Virus record (IMG/VR): IMGVR_UViG_3300047300_000226
Coordinates: 1-38,431 of that record
Direction: 5' to 3' (one strand)
DNA length: 38,431 nt
Origin: a virus
Positions 31,300 through 37,241 of the stretch are shown piece by piece (the first letter of the stretch is position 1; every line of letters begins with the position of its first letter). The position numbers and the translations under genes are program-made. The notes beneath the pieces are model-generated. The model ran no database searches. It had not been told where the DNA came from and saw only the letters and a list, made by a program, of their open reading frames with translations.

Positions 31300-31464
31300 T
31301 TACTTACCCTTTGTAGGTTTCTTTTTGGCTGTCTTAGCAGCCTCAATGAAGTCCATCTTAGAAGGAGCAGCTTTAGAGCCTACCTTGTTCATCTTTTCGC
31401 CTGAACCTGCAGCTATACGCTTACGTTTAGCTTGGATGTTCGCATAGAGTCCATTCTTAGCCAT
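31300..31464 (-). CDS. Small basic protein, 54 aa
   Basis: MAKNGLYANIQAKRKRIAAG, continuing SGEKMNKVGSKAAP and ending in a lysine-rich tail. This short, strongly basic protein pattern (KNGLYANI.AKRKRIAAGSGE.M) is widespread next to terminase genes in tailed phages. It fits between TerL and the 85-aa gene with a 4-nt gap to the next start. Probable DNA-associated or packaging accessory; function not established. Confidence 0.8.
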   Translation of the reverse strand: MAKNGLYANIQAKRKRIAAGSGEKMNKVGSKAAPSKMDFIEAAKTAKKKPTKGK

Positions 31465-31482
31465 ACTGTTAATCCTTATTGT

Positions 31483-32742
31483 TTAGTAACCTGAGATAGG
31501 GTCTAAGACCTCATACTCATCTTCTTCGTAGTCTTGGTTGTAGTTAGCTATAGCAAGTTGATCAATGTAACTTAGAGCATCTACCAAGTCATCGTGTACA
31601 CCTGCTGTAGGGAACATAATCAATTGATCTCTGAACTCACTCCAGTCCTCTTGGTCATTGAAGGTAATCCTTCCATGCTCCATCCTACCTTGTAAGCTCC
31701 AGACAACCCTGTCAGTCTTCTTCTTGTTACCGTGAGTTAAATCCTGTATGTGAGCGTAGATGTTATTCTTTCTCATCAAGTCATTCAGGTATGGTAGTAC
31801 AGCATTCTTCAATGCTCCCCTCTCAATACCTATGCTTGTAGGTTGATAGTCTCTAATCACCTTCAAGATATTAACAGCTGTCTCTCTGATGTCCCACCTA
31901 CCGTGCTGTATCTTATGTACCCACCAGTTACCGTTATCTTCTAACTTAACAACTGCTATAGCTGTCTCATCTAGTCTCTTCTTAGATGCACCAGCATTCT
32001 TACCTACCTCTTCAAAACCTGCTAAGTCAATCGCTACAATGTAACTACCGTACTGAGGTTCTTCAGCTAACTTAAACCATTCCTCTTTGAAGACATCAGC
32101 TCCTGCTGTATCGAAGCTAGACAAGTACTCCTGCTTAAATGCAAAGGAACTCAATGTACGCTTTGCAGCCTCAATCTCCTTAGGATCTATCGTCTCATTG
32201 TCTTGAGTGGTGAAGTGCCAACTCTTCCATTCCTCGTCAGTGTCATCCTGTCCTAAGTTAAACGTATCGTAGAACCAGTTACGTCCTGAAGGAGTGCTAA
32301 TGAATAAAGCTCTACCCTTCTTATCTGACAGTGAAGCTCGAATGATCTTCTGCCATACATCTTCCTTAATAAAGGCACATTCGTCCATTACTACGTAGAC
32401 TAACGACACACCTCGAAGACTATCTGGGTTATCAGCTCCCCTTACAAGGATCTTCTTACCATTGATAAGAGTAATCTCTAAGTTATTCACATGGCTAGAC
32501 TTGATCACAGGTCTACCTAGCTCATGCAGTAAGTCCCACATAATCGTTCTAGCTTGTCCCAAGGTGGGAGCTATGTACATCACAGCTGAACCATCTGGAC
32601 AATTCAAAGCCTCAATCAACAGCGATACGGCTGATAGACGAGACTTACCACACCTTCGACCTGCAGCTACAACTTTAAAGCGTGTAGTATCTTTAAAGAC
32701 ACTCTGCTGCCACTTAAGCAGTTGGAAGTTCAGTTGTGTCAT
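31483..32742 (-). CDS. Terminase large subunit
   Basis: 419 residues. ATPase: Walker A AGRRCGKS (27-34), Walker B VVMDE (D120, E121), coupling motif FISTPSGRNW. RNase H-like nuclease: D239 (AIDLAG) and HDDLVDALSY (D384, D385, D388). Pumps DNA into the procapsid through the portal and cuts concatemers. It overlaps the small subunit gene by ATGA. Assigning a packaging strategy would need a family tree. Confidence 0.95.
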   Translation of the reverse strand: MTQLNFQLLKWQQSVFKDTTRFKVVAAGRRCGKSRLSAVSLLIEALNCPDGSAVMYIAPTLGQARTIMWDLLHELGRPVIKSSHVNNLEITLINGKKILVRGADNPDSLRGVSLVYVVMDECAFIKEDVWQKIIRASLSDKKGRALFISTPSGRNWFYDTFNLGQDDTDEEWKSWHFTTQDNETIDPKEIEAAKRTLSSFAFKQEYLSSFDTAGADVFKEEWFKLAEEPQYGSYIVAIDLAGFEEVGKNAGASKKRLDETAIAVVKLEDNGNWWVHKIQHGRWDIRETAVNILKVIRDYQPTSIGIERGALKNAVLPYLNDLMRKNNIYAHIQDLTHGNKKKTDRVVWSLQGRMEHGRITFNDQEDWSEFRDQLIMFPTAGVHDDLVDALSYIDQLAIANYNQDYEEDEYEVLDPISGY

Positions 32743-33128
32743 ACGTCTATTACCTCGTCTGAAGTAGACACAACAGGGCTATTAAGACCGGATATGTTAA
32801 TACTGATCTGGGGCATATTACCACCACTCTTAGCTGTATCAAAGACTGAGGCTGGTAAGATTCTGTCCATAGCTAACTTGATAGCTGCCATCTGTCCCGG
32901 GTGTTCATCATCTAAGGCAATCTGGATCATCTTATCTAAGATTCTAGTACCGCCTGTAGCTAACAGTCTTTCCTTGAACTCTTGAAGCCTACCTGCATCC
33001 CCTATAGGCCTACCAACCTTATTCTTAGTTCTATTCTTAACAGCTTGAAGATCACTCTTAGGTGGTCTACCTTTTCCACGTAGTTTAGGAGACACAACAC
33101 CAACACTGGTTTTATCTTTTACTTCCAT
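32739..33128 (-). CDS. Terminase small subunit, putative
   Basis: 129 residues, first gene of the late arm and coupled to TerL by ATGA. The N-terminus is basic with two AT-hook-like GRP turns (GRPPKS 19-24, GRPIGD 39-44), suggesting minor-groove DNA contact. It is followed by a helical region FKERLLATGGTRILDKMIQI, ALDDEHPGQMAAIKLAMDRI like small-terminase oligomer domains. It should recognise the packaging site. Confidence 0.82.
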   Translation of the reverse strand: MEVKDKTSVGVVSPKLRGKGRPPKSDLQAVKNRTKNKVGRPIGDAGRLQEFKERLLATGGTRILDKMIQIALDDEHPGQMAAIKLAMDRILPASVFDTAKSGGNMPQISINISGLNSPVVSTSDEVIDV

Positions 33129-33186
33129 CGTCTTTATCCTCTATAGGGGAGACTTTTATATATAGTACTATAGAGTACTAAGACAT

Positions 33187-33217
33187 ATAACATAAATGTT
33201 ATTATAGACATAACATT
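33187..33217. repeat. Triple alternating inverted repeat ATAACAT/ATGTTAT
   Basis: ATAACAT (33187-33193), ATGTTAT (33196-33202) and ATAACAT (33210-33216) alternate in orientation in the terminase leader, so two overlapping dyads are formed. It may be an operator or an mRNA hairpin 60-90 nt before the terminase start. Confidence 0.55.
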
Positions 33218-33248
33218 ATAAGTAACTTATTTAAGTAATATATTAATA

Positions 33249-33291
33249 TACTTATAATATTACTTTTAATAGTGTATTTAACTTCTATGTT
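33249..33291 (-). promoter_or_regulatory. Conserved leader element, copy A (late arm)
   Basis: Read on the minus strand, 43 bp matching copy B at 37129-37170 at 40 of 43 aligned columns (one indel, two changes). Shared core AATACACTATTAAA, then AATATTATAAGTA. It faces the terminase gene. It could be a phage-specific promoter, an activator site or an antitermination/leader signal. Confidence 0.7.
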
Positions 33292-33383
33292 CCCTTTCCA
33301 AGGTGTACAGATCAGCCTTTGAAGTCTTAACTTAGTAGTGGGGTCAGGCTACTTAGTATACACAATTATTTCCTTTGATGAAT

Positions 33384-33412
33384 ATTGTATCACACTTTTA
33401 CTTTACTTACAA
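33384..33412 (-). promoter_or_regulatory. Putative late-arm promoter
   Basis: Minus strand: TTGTAA (33407-33412), 17-nt spacer, TACAAT (33384-33389) with TG just before the -10 (extended). A transcript from about 33377 would have a leader of about 250 nt containing element A and the ATAACAT repeats before the small terminase gene. Confidence 0.55.
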
Positions 33413-33447
33413 TGGTATGTCTAATTATTTATCTAATTTCTTTCACT

Positions 33448-33465
33448 TTAGAGTCTAAACTCTAA
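33448..33465. repeat. Perfect 7-bp inverted repeat upstream of the late promoter
   Basis: TTAGAGT (33448-33454) and ACTCTAA (33459-33465) flank CTAA. It lies about 35 bp upstream of the putative -35, a suitable place for an activator or repressor. No T-run follows, so it is not a terminator. Confidence 0.45.
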
Positions 33466-33529
33466 CTTATTGTCTGTACTTATCCTAGATTGTATACACT
33501 TCTGTATGCACATTTTAGGTACTTTGTAG

Positions 33530-33612
33530 TTCTTGTAAGTTTTACTTTGTAGATCAAGGACTTATAGTTACTTCATCTGTCCCTAATTATTCCTTTTTTG
33601 TGTACTTTGTAG
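33530..33612. repeat. TACTTTGTAG direct repeat, three copies
   Basis: Identical 10-mers at 33530-33539, 33543-33552 and 33603-33612, same orientation. They resemble iterons or sites for a regulator in the control region, upstream of the DnaA boxes. Confidence 0.5.
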
Positions 33613-33701
33613 GCTCCCACAAAAGTAATCACCAAAGCCATGACCCTCCCCCCAGTGTCTTTGAAGTTAGTACTTACTCACAAGGCACTCGAAAGCTAAA
33701 C

Positions 33702-33720
33702 GTTAATGAGAATCATTCGC
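33702..33720. promoter_or_regulatory. Fur-box-like sequence
   Basis: GTTAATGAGAATCATTCGC matches 15 of 19 positions of the E. coli Fur consensus, including the central AATGA.AATCATT. The position between the repeats and the DnaA boxes is suggestive but chance matching at this level is possible in an AT-rich region. Confidence 0.35.
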
Positions 33721-33727
33721 ATTTAGA

Positions 33728-33763
33728 GTGACTGAGTAGTCTACATTGTGACTGAGTAGTCAC
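33728..33763. repeat. Tandem GTGACTGAGTAGTC operator-like repeat
   Basis: GTGACTGAGTAGTC occurs at 33728-33741 and 33748-33761, a 20-bp period (about two helix turns). The second copy extends to a dyad GTGACT-gagt-AGTCAC (33748-33763). Looks like a pair of protein-binding sites on the same face of the helix. A related GGTCA-g-TGACC dyad is at 34022-34032. Confidence 0.5.
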
Positions 33764-33889
33764 TTTATAGGTTGGTTGGTCTGGAAAGTGACGCATGAGG
33801 GACGATGTAGCACCCTCTGAAGCATACCTATACTGGTAGGGGTATATACTCTGGAGGGTATACAGTGTAGCATAAAAGCAACACTAGAG

Positions 33890-33987
33890 TTATCCACAGG
33901 TTACTCACAGGCTGTGGATAAGATACTCCATGGGGTATACAGTTATACACAGGTTAAGTCTTATATAAGAGTTGAAACTGTGGATAA
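33890..33987. promoter_or_regulatory. DnaA-box cluster, putative replication origin
   Basis: Three perfect TTATCCACA 9-mers (33890-33898 plus strand; 33913-33921 and 33979-33987 minus strand) and one TTATACACA (33943-33951 plus) lie within 98 bp; TTACTCACA at 33901-33909 is a weak fifth. AT-rich TTATATAAG (33961-33969) is between them. This matches bacterial origin architecture and suggests the host initiator DnaA acts here. Confidence 0.75.
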
Positions 33988-34215
33988 GTAGCAGTTGTGG
34001 TGTTGATAACATTTGCCAAGGGGTCAGTGACCAAAACATGAATAATCGCTCTAAGGCCGTTCTAAGGGCTTCTAGCCACTATGAAGAAATCTCACGCAGT
34101 CTATGAGAATAAGTATAGATAAACTGTAGATTGTAAGGTTTGTGTAAGGTAGGTCTGGACAATAGAGGTCATGGAAGGCAAGGAGCTGACCAGTTAACCA
34201 ATAGGAGATCATCAC

Positions 34216-34395
34216 ATGACAGAGACACTCAAGAGCATCTTGAAAGACCTATCACAGACAGGTCAGGCAACGATCCTCAACCACAGTATCAGAGAGCTAA
34301 ATGCCGCTCAGGAGCTGATCGACGCAGGCATCTGCTACCGTTCCAATACACTGACAGGCTATTTTATCATCAAGTTTGGCAGGGAGGCCGTATGA
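34216..34395 (+). CDS. Hypothetical protein, 59 aa, first gene of the plus arm
   Basis: MTETLKSILKDLSQTGQATI, then LNHSIRELNAAQELIDAGIC. AGGAGA lies 7 nt upstream. Two short helices and a C-terminal strand (YFIIKFG); the order helix-turn-helix-strand resembles small winged-helix proteins, but this is weak. As first gene of the early arm it is a candidate early regulator or host-takeover protein. Coupled to the next gene by ATGA. Confidence 0.65.
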   Translation: MTETLKSILKDLSQTGQATILNHSIRELNAAQELIDAGICYRSNTLTGYFIIKFGREAV

Positions 34396-34490
34396 GCAAA
34401 GAAACACTCTATGATGTACTGACAGCGGTAGCCATTGGGTTACTGTTAACGGTAGGTTTATTGTCTTATTTTGATGTCCTCATTAAGTAA
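34392..34490 (+). CDS. Single-helix membrane microprotein, 32 aa
   Basis: MSKETLYDVLTAVAIGLLLT, then VGLLSYFDVLIK: one hydrophobic helix covering residues about 8-28. It starts at the ATGA overlap with GGGAGG just upstream. Membrane-embedded early products in other phages act on host envelope proteins or on superinfecting phage; that role is only a possibility here. Confidence 0.6.
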   Translation: MSKETLYDVLTAVAIGLLLTVGLLSYFDVLIK

Positions 34491-34502
34491 AGGGTTATTA
34501 TC

Positions 34503-34784
34503 ATGTCAACTATCGAGCAAACTGCACAAGCTTTCATCAATCACAAGTCAGCACGTTGCCACAATGCACACACTGACGGTCAACGGTACACCTTACACCG
34601 TACAGTCATCGTTTACTGGAATGAGAAAGGCCAACTGGTGACAGATTGGGGCGGCTATTACACACGAACCACAGCCTCGCACATTAACGCAGTCTTAAAA
34701 GCCTATGGAAGCGTTAGACGTGTCTCATACGCTAAAGCACGGGATACCAATGAAGGCAAAGTGACTCACCTGCTTGTCGCATAA
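34503..34784 (+). CDS. Hypothetical protein, 93 aa
   Basis: MSTIEQTAQAFINHKSARCH, then strands (YTLHRTVIVYWNEKGQLVTD) and a helix (TTASHINAVLKAYG), a basic small alpha/beta protein. AAAGGG precedes the start. The higher-GC codon use (ggcggctat) resembles the neighbouring 104-aa gene. No family recognised. Confidence 0.75.
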   Translation: MSTIEQTAQAFINHKSARCHNAHTDGQRYTLHRTVIVYWNEKGQLVTDWGGYYTRTTASHINAVLKAYGSVRRVSYAKARDTNEGKVTHLLVA

Positions 34785-34880
34785 GTGACATTCTAGACTG
34801 TAGCGTCCTGCTAGGATGCTAGGGCCTGTAATGTCTACAGGGTAACACAGGCCACGGCCTAACTTTTAAAGAGGTTAAAC

Positions 34881-35195
34881 ATGAGCACTTATAACGGATG
34901 GACAAACTACGAAACTTGGCTTGCTAATCTGTGGCTAGGCGAAGACTCTTACGCCACAGAGGAGATCTCTAACGTCTGCCTAGGTCTGATGGGATCTTGG
35001 GAGGATAAGTCAGACGTTGACTATCGCTTAGCTGAACACATCAAAGATATGATGCAAGAATGGATTGACAATGCTCAAGATGCTCAAAATGGCTTTGTAA
35101 CTGACCTGATCTCAGCGGCATTTCAGCAGATCAACTTCAGAGAGATTGCAGGGCACTTCTACGATGAATTGAAAGAACTTGAGGAGAATGAATAA
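34881..35195 (+). CDS. DUF7249-like protein, 104 aa
   Basis: MSTYNGWTNYETWLANLWLG is a signature I recognise from a family of small phage and mobile-element proteins (DUF7249-like, NGW.NYETW). The rest is helical and acidic (RLAEHIKDMMQEWIDNAQDA). The family often sits with anti-restriction or early accessory genes, but its activity is not known to me. AAAGAGG precedes the start; coupled to the next gene by TAATG. Confidence 0.8.
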   Translation: MSTYNGWTNYETWLANLWLGEDSYATEEISNVCLGLMGSWEDKSDVDYRLAEHIKDMMQEWIDNAQDAQNGFVTDLISAAFQQINFREIAGHFYDELKELEENE

Positions 35196-35428
35196 TGACT
35201 TATGACTTTACACACAAAGAAAAAGCTTTTATGAAGGCATACAGACTTTGTATGGGCACTGCACCTACTCATGAGCTTGAGTACTTCCTAGAATACAGGG
35301 AAAAGGCTCAAAAGGGTGACTTTAGAGAACAACAGCTTGTCAGGGAAGGGGCTGAGTATTGGAACAATATTGAGGACGCTTGGGAGCTTTGGTTACAGGC
35401 TATTGATTACGCTAGGAGTGCAAAATAA
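35195..35428 (+). CDS. Hypothetical protein, 77 aa
   Basis: MTYDFTHKEKAFMKAYRLCM, mostly helical and acidic, with several aromatic residues (YFLEYREKAQ, EDAWELWLQAIDYA). ATG overlaps the previous stop. Early-arm gene with no recognised relatives. Confidence 0.7.
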   Translation: MTYDFTHKEKAFMKAYRLCMGTAPTHELEYFLEYREKAQKGDFREQQLVREGAEYWNNIEDAWELWLQAIDYARSAK

Positions 35429-35608
35429 ATGAATACTAAACTACTAAAACACTCCCGTGAATTATTCCAGTCATATGATGTCCCTGAACACGTAAGGCGT
35501 GACTATAGACGCAAGTGGATACGTTCTGTACGTCTATTGGGTGACAAATGGCTTTTAAGTCAACCTGTACAGCGTCTGACACCTGTGAAGGGGACTCTAG
35601 ATGTATAA
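35429..35608 (+). CDS. Hypothetical basic protein, 59 aa
   Basis: MNTKLLKHSRELFQSYDVPE, then HVRRDYRRKWIRSVRLLGDK: arginine-rich, ending TPVKGTLDV. The pattern of charged residues and WIRSVRLLG.KWLL could suit nucleic-acid or protein binding. It starts directly after the previous stop and overlaps the next start by 8 nt. Unknown. Confidence 0.7.
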   Translation: MNTKLLKHSRELFQSYDVPEHVRRDYRRKWIRSVRLLGDKWLLSQPVQRLTPVKGTLDV

Positions 35609-35756
35609 GATCGTCAGTATATCCTCAGGCATTGTTGTTGCAACCTTTAATAAGCTATCATTCGCTCAGGAGTGGCTTCAAGATAACAACAACTTGGAAG
35701 GTCAACCTGCAAACCTTTATAAACTTGTCATACAAAGGAAGGAATCTAAGAAATGA
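35601..35756 (+). CDS. Hypothetical protein, 51 aa
   Basis: MYKIVSISSGIVVATFNKLS, then FAQEWLQDNNN and a final strand (YKLVIQRKE). A small beta-hairpin, helix, strand unit of the sort found in many tiny early phage proteins. Starts with ATGTATAA over the previous stop and couples to the next gene by ATGA. Confidence 0.65.
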   Translation: MYKIVSISSGIVVATFNKLSFAQEWLQDNNNLEGQPANLYKLVIQRKESKK

Positions 35757-35989
35757 GCTTACAGTCATTCATTAAGAGCAAAGAATTGGGATTGTATGAC
35801 TTTGGATGTGTCTCAGTGGTGTATCCTACTGGAAGATTTATTGAGGTATATTCTGATCCTTTGCCTGATTATTACGAGAAAAGGCATCGATACATGATAG
35901 AGGTTAGATTAAGCAAGATACTAGGATCTAAGAAATGGGTATCATTAAACAACTTAAAAGAGATAAGGAATGCACACCATGAACACTAG
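35753..35989 (+). CDS. Hypothetical protein, 78 aa
   Basis: MSLQSFIKSKELGLYDFGCV, strand-rich middle (VSVVYPTGRFIEVYSD) and a basic end. Reads as one small beta-rich domain. Coupled by ATGA to the gene before and overlapping the next by 11 nt. Unknown. Confidence 0.7.
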   Translation: MSLQSFIKSKELGLYDFGCVSVVYPTGRFIEVYSDPLPDYYEKRHRYMIEVRLSKILGSKKWVSLNNLKEIRNAHHEH

Positions 35990-36221
35990 AACATTTGAAT
36001 TCAGGACGCTATTGGCTGATTCTTTGGCAGTAGTGGAGGTGTCTTGTGAGATAGATGAAGACGGAGATTGTGTCGAGTTTAATCACGTTAAGTTTAATAA
36101 CTTTGACATCTTTGAAGTTATCTCTCAGAACCAATGGGATGACTTAGAACACGATGCTAGAGTACTTTATAAGGATGAACAGGAGACTCAAGCTGAGATA
36201 GATGCTGAGAATAGCCTTTAA
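35979..36221 (+). CDS. Hypothetical acidic protein, 80 aa
   Basis: ATG 35979 is preferred over 35970 because AAGGA (35965-35969) sits 9 nt upstream, too close to 35970. Begins MNTRTFEFRTLLADSLAVVE, strands followed by an acidic helix (ALYKDEQETQAEIDAE-like C-terminus). The strong negative charge could mimic DNA, but no specific evidence supports that. Confidence 0.7.
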   Translation: MNTRTFEFRTLLADSLAVVEVSCEIDEDGDCVEFNHVKFNNFDIFEVISQNQWDDLEHDARVLYKDEQETQAEIDAENSL

Positions 36222-36277
36222 AGCCATTTAAAGGCCTATTTAAGCCGACTTTTAACCAACTTAATAGCGAGGTAGCC

Positions 36278-36472
36278 ATGTATTACACAAAAGGCTGTAT
36301 TGTGGGGTATTCAGGTGAAGGTGAAACTAGGAGTAAAGCTGTAACCATTAAGTTTGATTGCTTAATGTCTAACTATGACTTAGAAAGGTTATTAGAACCT
36401 ATCAGACACCAGTTTAATGAGATGGGTGACAGGATGGACTTTAAAATGACCTTAGAAAGTGAGGATATTTAA
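36278..36472 (+). CDS. Hypothetical protein, 64 aa
   Basis: MYYTKGCIVGYSGEGETRSK, with a strand (AVTIKFD) then a helix (LERLLEPIRHQFNEMG) and a final strand (DFKMTLESED). Looks like a compact alpha/beta fold. GCGAGG precedes the start. The 56-nt gap upstream holds TTTAAAGCC-like repeats. Unknown. Confidence 0.7.
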   Translation: MYYTKGCIVGYSGEGETRSKAVTIKFDCLMSNYDLERLLEPIRHQFNEMGDRMDFKMTLESEDI

Positions 36473-36473
36473 G

Positions 36474-36683
36474 ATGTTATCTGAGATTGACATAAAAGAT
36501 TGGATTGAGCAACCCTCAGTCCCACTGTATGACGTACCCAAAGAGACACCGATTAAGACAATCAATGGATTGTTATGGTTTAAACACATTGACGGGATGT
36601 ACAGCCTCTGTTACGATGCTAATGGTAAACCTGTGCACTTAGCGGCTTGGGCAACAGTTAACCCTTTTAAAAGGAAACCATGA
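36474..36683 (+). CDS. Hypothetical protein, 69 aa
   Basis: ATG 36474 begins MLSEIDIKDWIEQPSVPLYD, then VPKETPIKTINGLLWFKHID and SLCYDANGKPVHLAAWATVN. The pattern of a short N-terminal helix, PLY(D/E)V and a strand pair recalls small proteins in other T7-like phages, unnamed. GAGG lies 9 nt upstream. The stop overlaps the next start by 4 nt. Confidence 0.7.
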   Translation: MLSEIDIKDWIEQPSVPLYDVPKETPIKTINGLLWFKHIDGMYSLCYDANGKPVHLAAWATVNPFKRKP

Positions 36684-36835
36684 TGATCATGAATGAATAT
36701 TGCTATCAGGTAAGCCCAACACGTACAGTTTGGGTGTATGCTGCCAATGAGGATGAAGCTGAGTCTAAGGTTTATGAAGAGTTAGGATATGACCCTGATG
36801 ACATGAATTTAATTGAAGTGGTGGAGGACGTATGA
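36680..36835 (+). CDS. Hypothetical protein, 51 aa
   Basis: MMIMNEYCYQVSPTRTVWVY, then AANEDEAESKVYEELGYDPD. A strand, an acidic helix and a strand (LIEVVEDV), a tiny ferredoxin-like half-fold. AAGGA is 5 nt upstream, and ATGA overlaps join it to both neighbours. Unknown. Confidence 0.68.
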   Translation: MMIMNEYCYQVSPTRTVWVYAANEDEAESKVYEELGYDPDDMNLIEVVEDV

Positions 36836-37056
36836 AGTGTCTATGTTGCGATAAGATATTGACAGACTTTGAAAGTACCCGTAAGCACGCTGTAACTGGT
36901 ATGTTCATTGATCTATGTCAACAATGCTTTAAAACTGTACAGAGTGACTCTCACCTGCCTACAAAGGACAGACAAGACCTCATATCAGCTGATGATATGG
37001 ATGACACTGTAGAGGATGAGGACAATATTGACACTACTGAAAGTAGGGACTATTAA
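36832..37056 (+). CDS. Zinc-binding protein, 74 aa
   Basis: MKCLCCDKILTDFESTRKHA with C3, C5/C6 and a second pair in DLCQQCF (C29, C32): a treble-clef or zinc-ribbon-like site. The remainder is strongly acidic (DDMDDTVEDEDNID). Small Zn proteins of this kind are common in phage early arms. Last gene before the internal control region at 37057. Confidence 0.8.
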   Translation: MKCLCCDKILTDFESTRKHAVTGMFIDLCQQCFKTVQSDSHLPTKDRQDLISADDMDDTVEDEDNIDTTESRDY

Positions 37057-37064
37057 GGTAGGGC

Positions 37065-37093
37065 TTGACAGAATCTTTAAAGTATGCTACCCT
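37065..37093 (+). promoter_or_regulatory. Putative promoter for the replication genes
   Basis: TTGACA (37065-37070), 17-nt spacer, TACCCT (37088-37093) with TG before the -10 (extended). It opens the 185-nt gap before the gene at 37242 and the primase-helicase. The -10 sits in the loop of a 10-bp inverted repeat. Confidence 0.55.
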
Positions 37094-37103
37094 TACTTTA
37101 AAG
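37075..37103. promoter_or_regulatory. Operator-like inverted repeat enclosing the -10
   Basis: CTTTAAAGTA (37075-37084) and TACTTTAAAG (37094-37103) form a perfect 10-bp inverted repeat around TGCTACCCT. Each arm contains the palindrome CTTTAAAG, 21 bp apart; a third copy lies at 37186-37193. A protein bound here would block or shape this promoter. Confidence 0.6.
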
Positions 37104-37128
37104 GTATCTACAGAGTACCTATGACATT

Positions 37129-37170
37129 AACATAGAAGTAAATACACTATTAAAGATAATATTATAAGTA
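37129..37170 (+). promoter_or_regulatory. Conserved leader element, copy B (replication genes)
   Basis: 42 bp matching copy A of the late arm (33249-33291, opposite strand) at 40 of 43 aligned columns. It faces the replication genes, 36 nt after the putative -10. The pair suggests shared control of two operons by a phage-specific signal. Confidence 0.7.
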
Positions 37171-37241
37171 ATACTTATAAAGTTACTTTAAAGTGTAAGA
37201 TTTCACATAGTGATATAGACTAACCCATTGAAAGGATAATT

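Larger units (their letters stand above)
33129..34215. other. Non-coding control region between the two arms
   Basis: A 1,087-nt stretch without convincing genes, dividing the minus arm (left) from the plus arm (right). It holds a putative minus-strand promoter, several inverted and direct repeats, a Fur-box-like sequence and a DnaA-box cluster, listed separately. The left third (33140-33290) is strongly AT-rich. I found no clear sigma70 promoter for the plus arm here. A 22-codon frame at 34038 is judged spurious. Confidence 0.85.

Noticed and set aside
33249-33291. T7-type RNA polymerase promoter, because AATACACTATTAAA recalls the T7 promoter
   Set aside because: No phage RNA polymerase gene is present and the match to the T7 consensus is only partial.
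34038-34106. A 22-codon frame starting ATG AAT AAT before the early arm
   Set aside because: No ribosome-binding site, no coupling to a neighbour and too short to support; likely chance.
33129-34215. A CRISPR-like array or tRNA genes in the non-coding region
   Set aside because: Repeats are short and irregular without spacers of constant length; no cloverleaf could be drawn.
34140-34391. A longer frame upstream of the 32-aa membrane peptide (start near 34140)
   Set aside because: Its product is rich in Arg, Gln and His as expected of an out-of-frame read; the 59-aa gene at 34216 with a good ribosome-binding site occupies this stretch.
34823-34860. GGCCTGT/ACAGGCC and AGGCC-AC-GGCCT dyads as a terminator after the 93-aa gene
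   Set aside because: The two stems compete, and only a weak T-run follows; downstream genes have no promoter I can see. Could be an mRNA structure but not supportable as a terminator.
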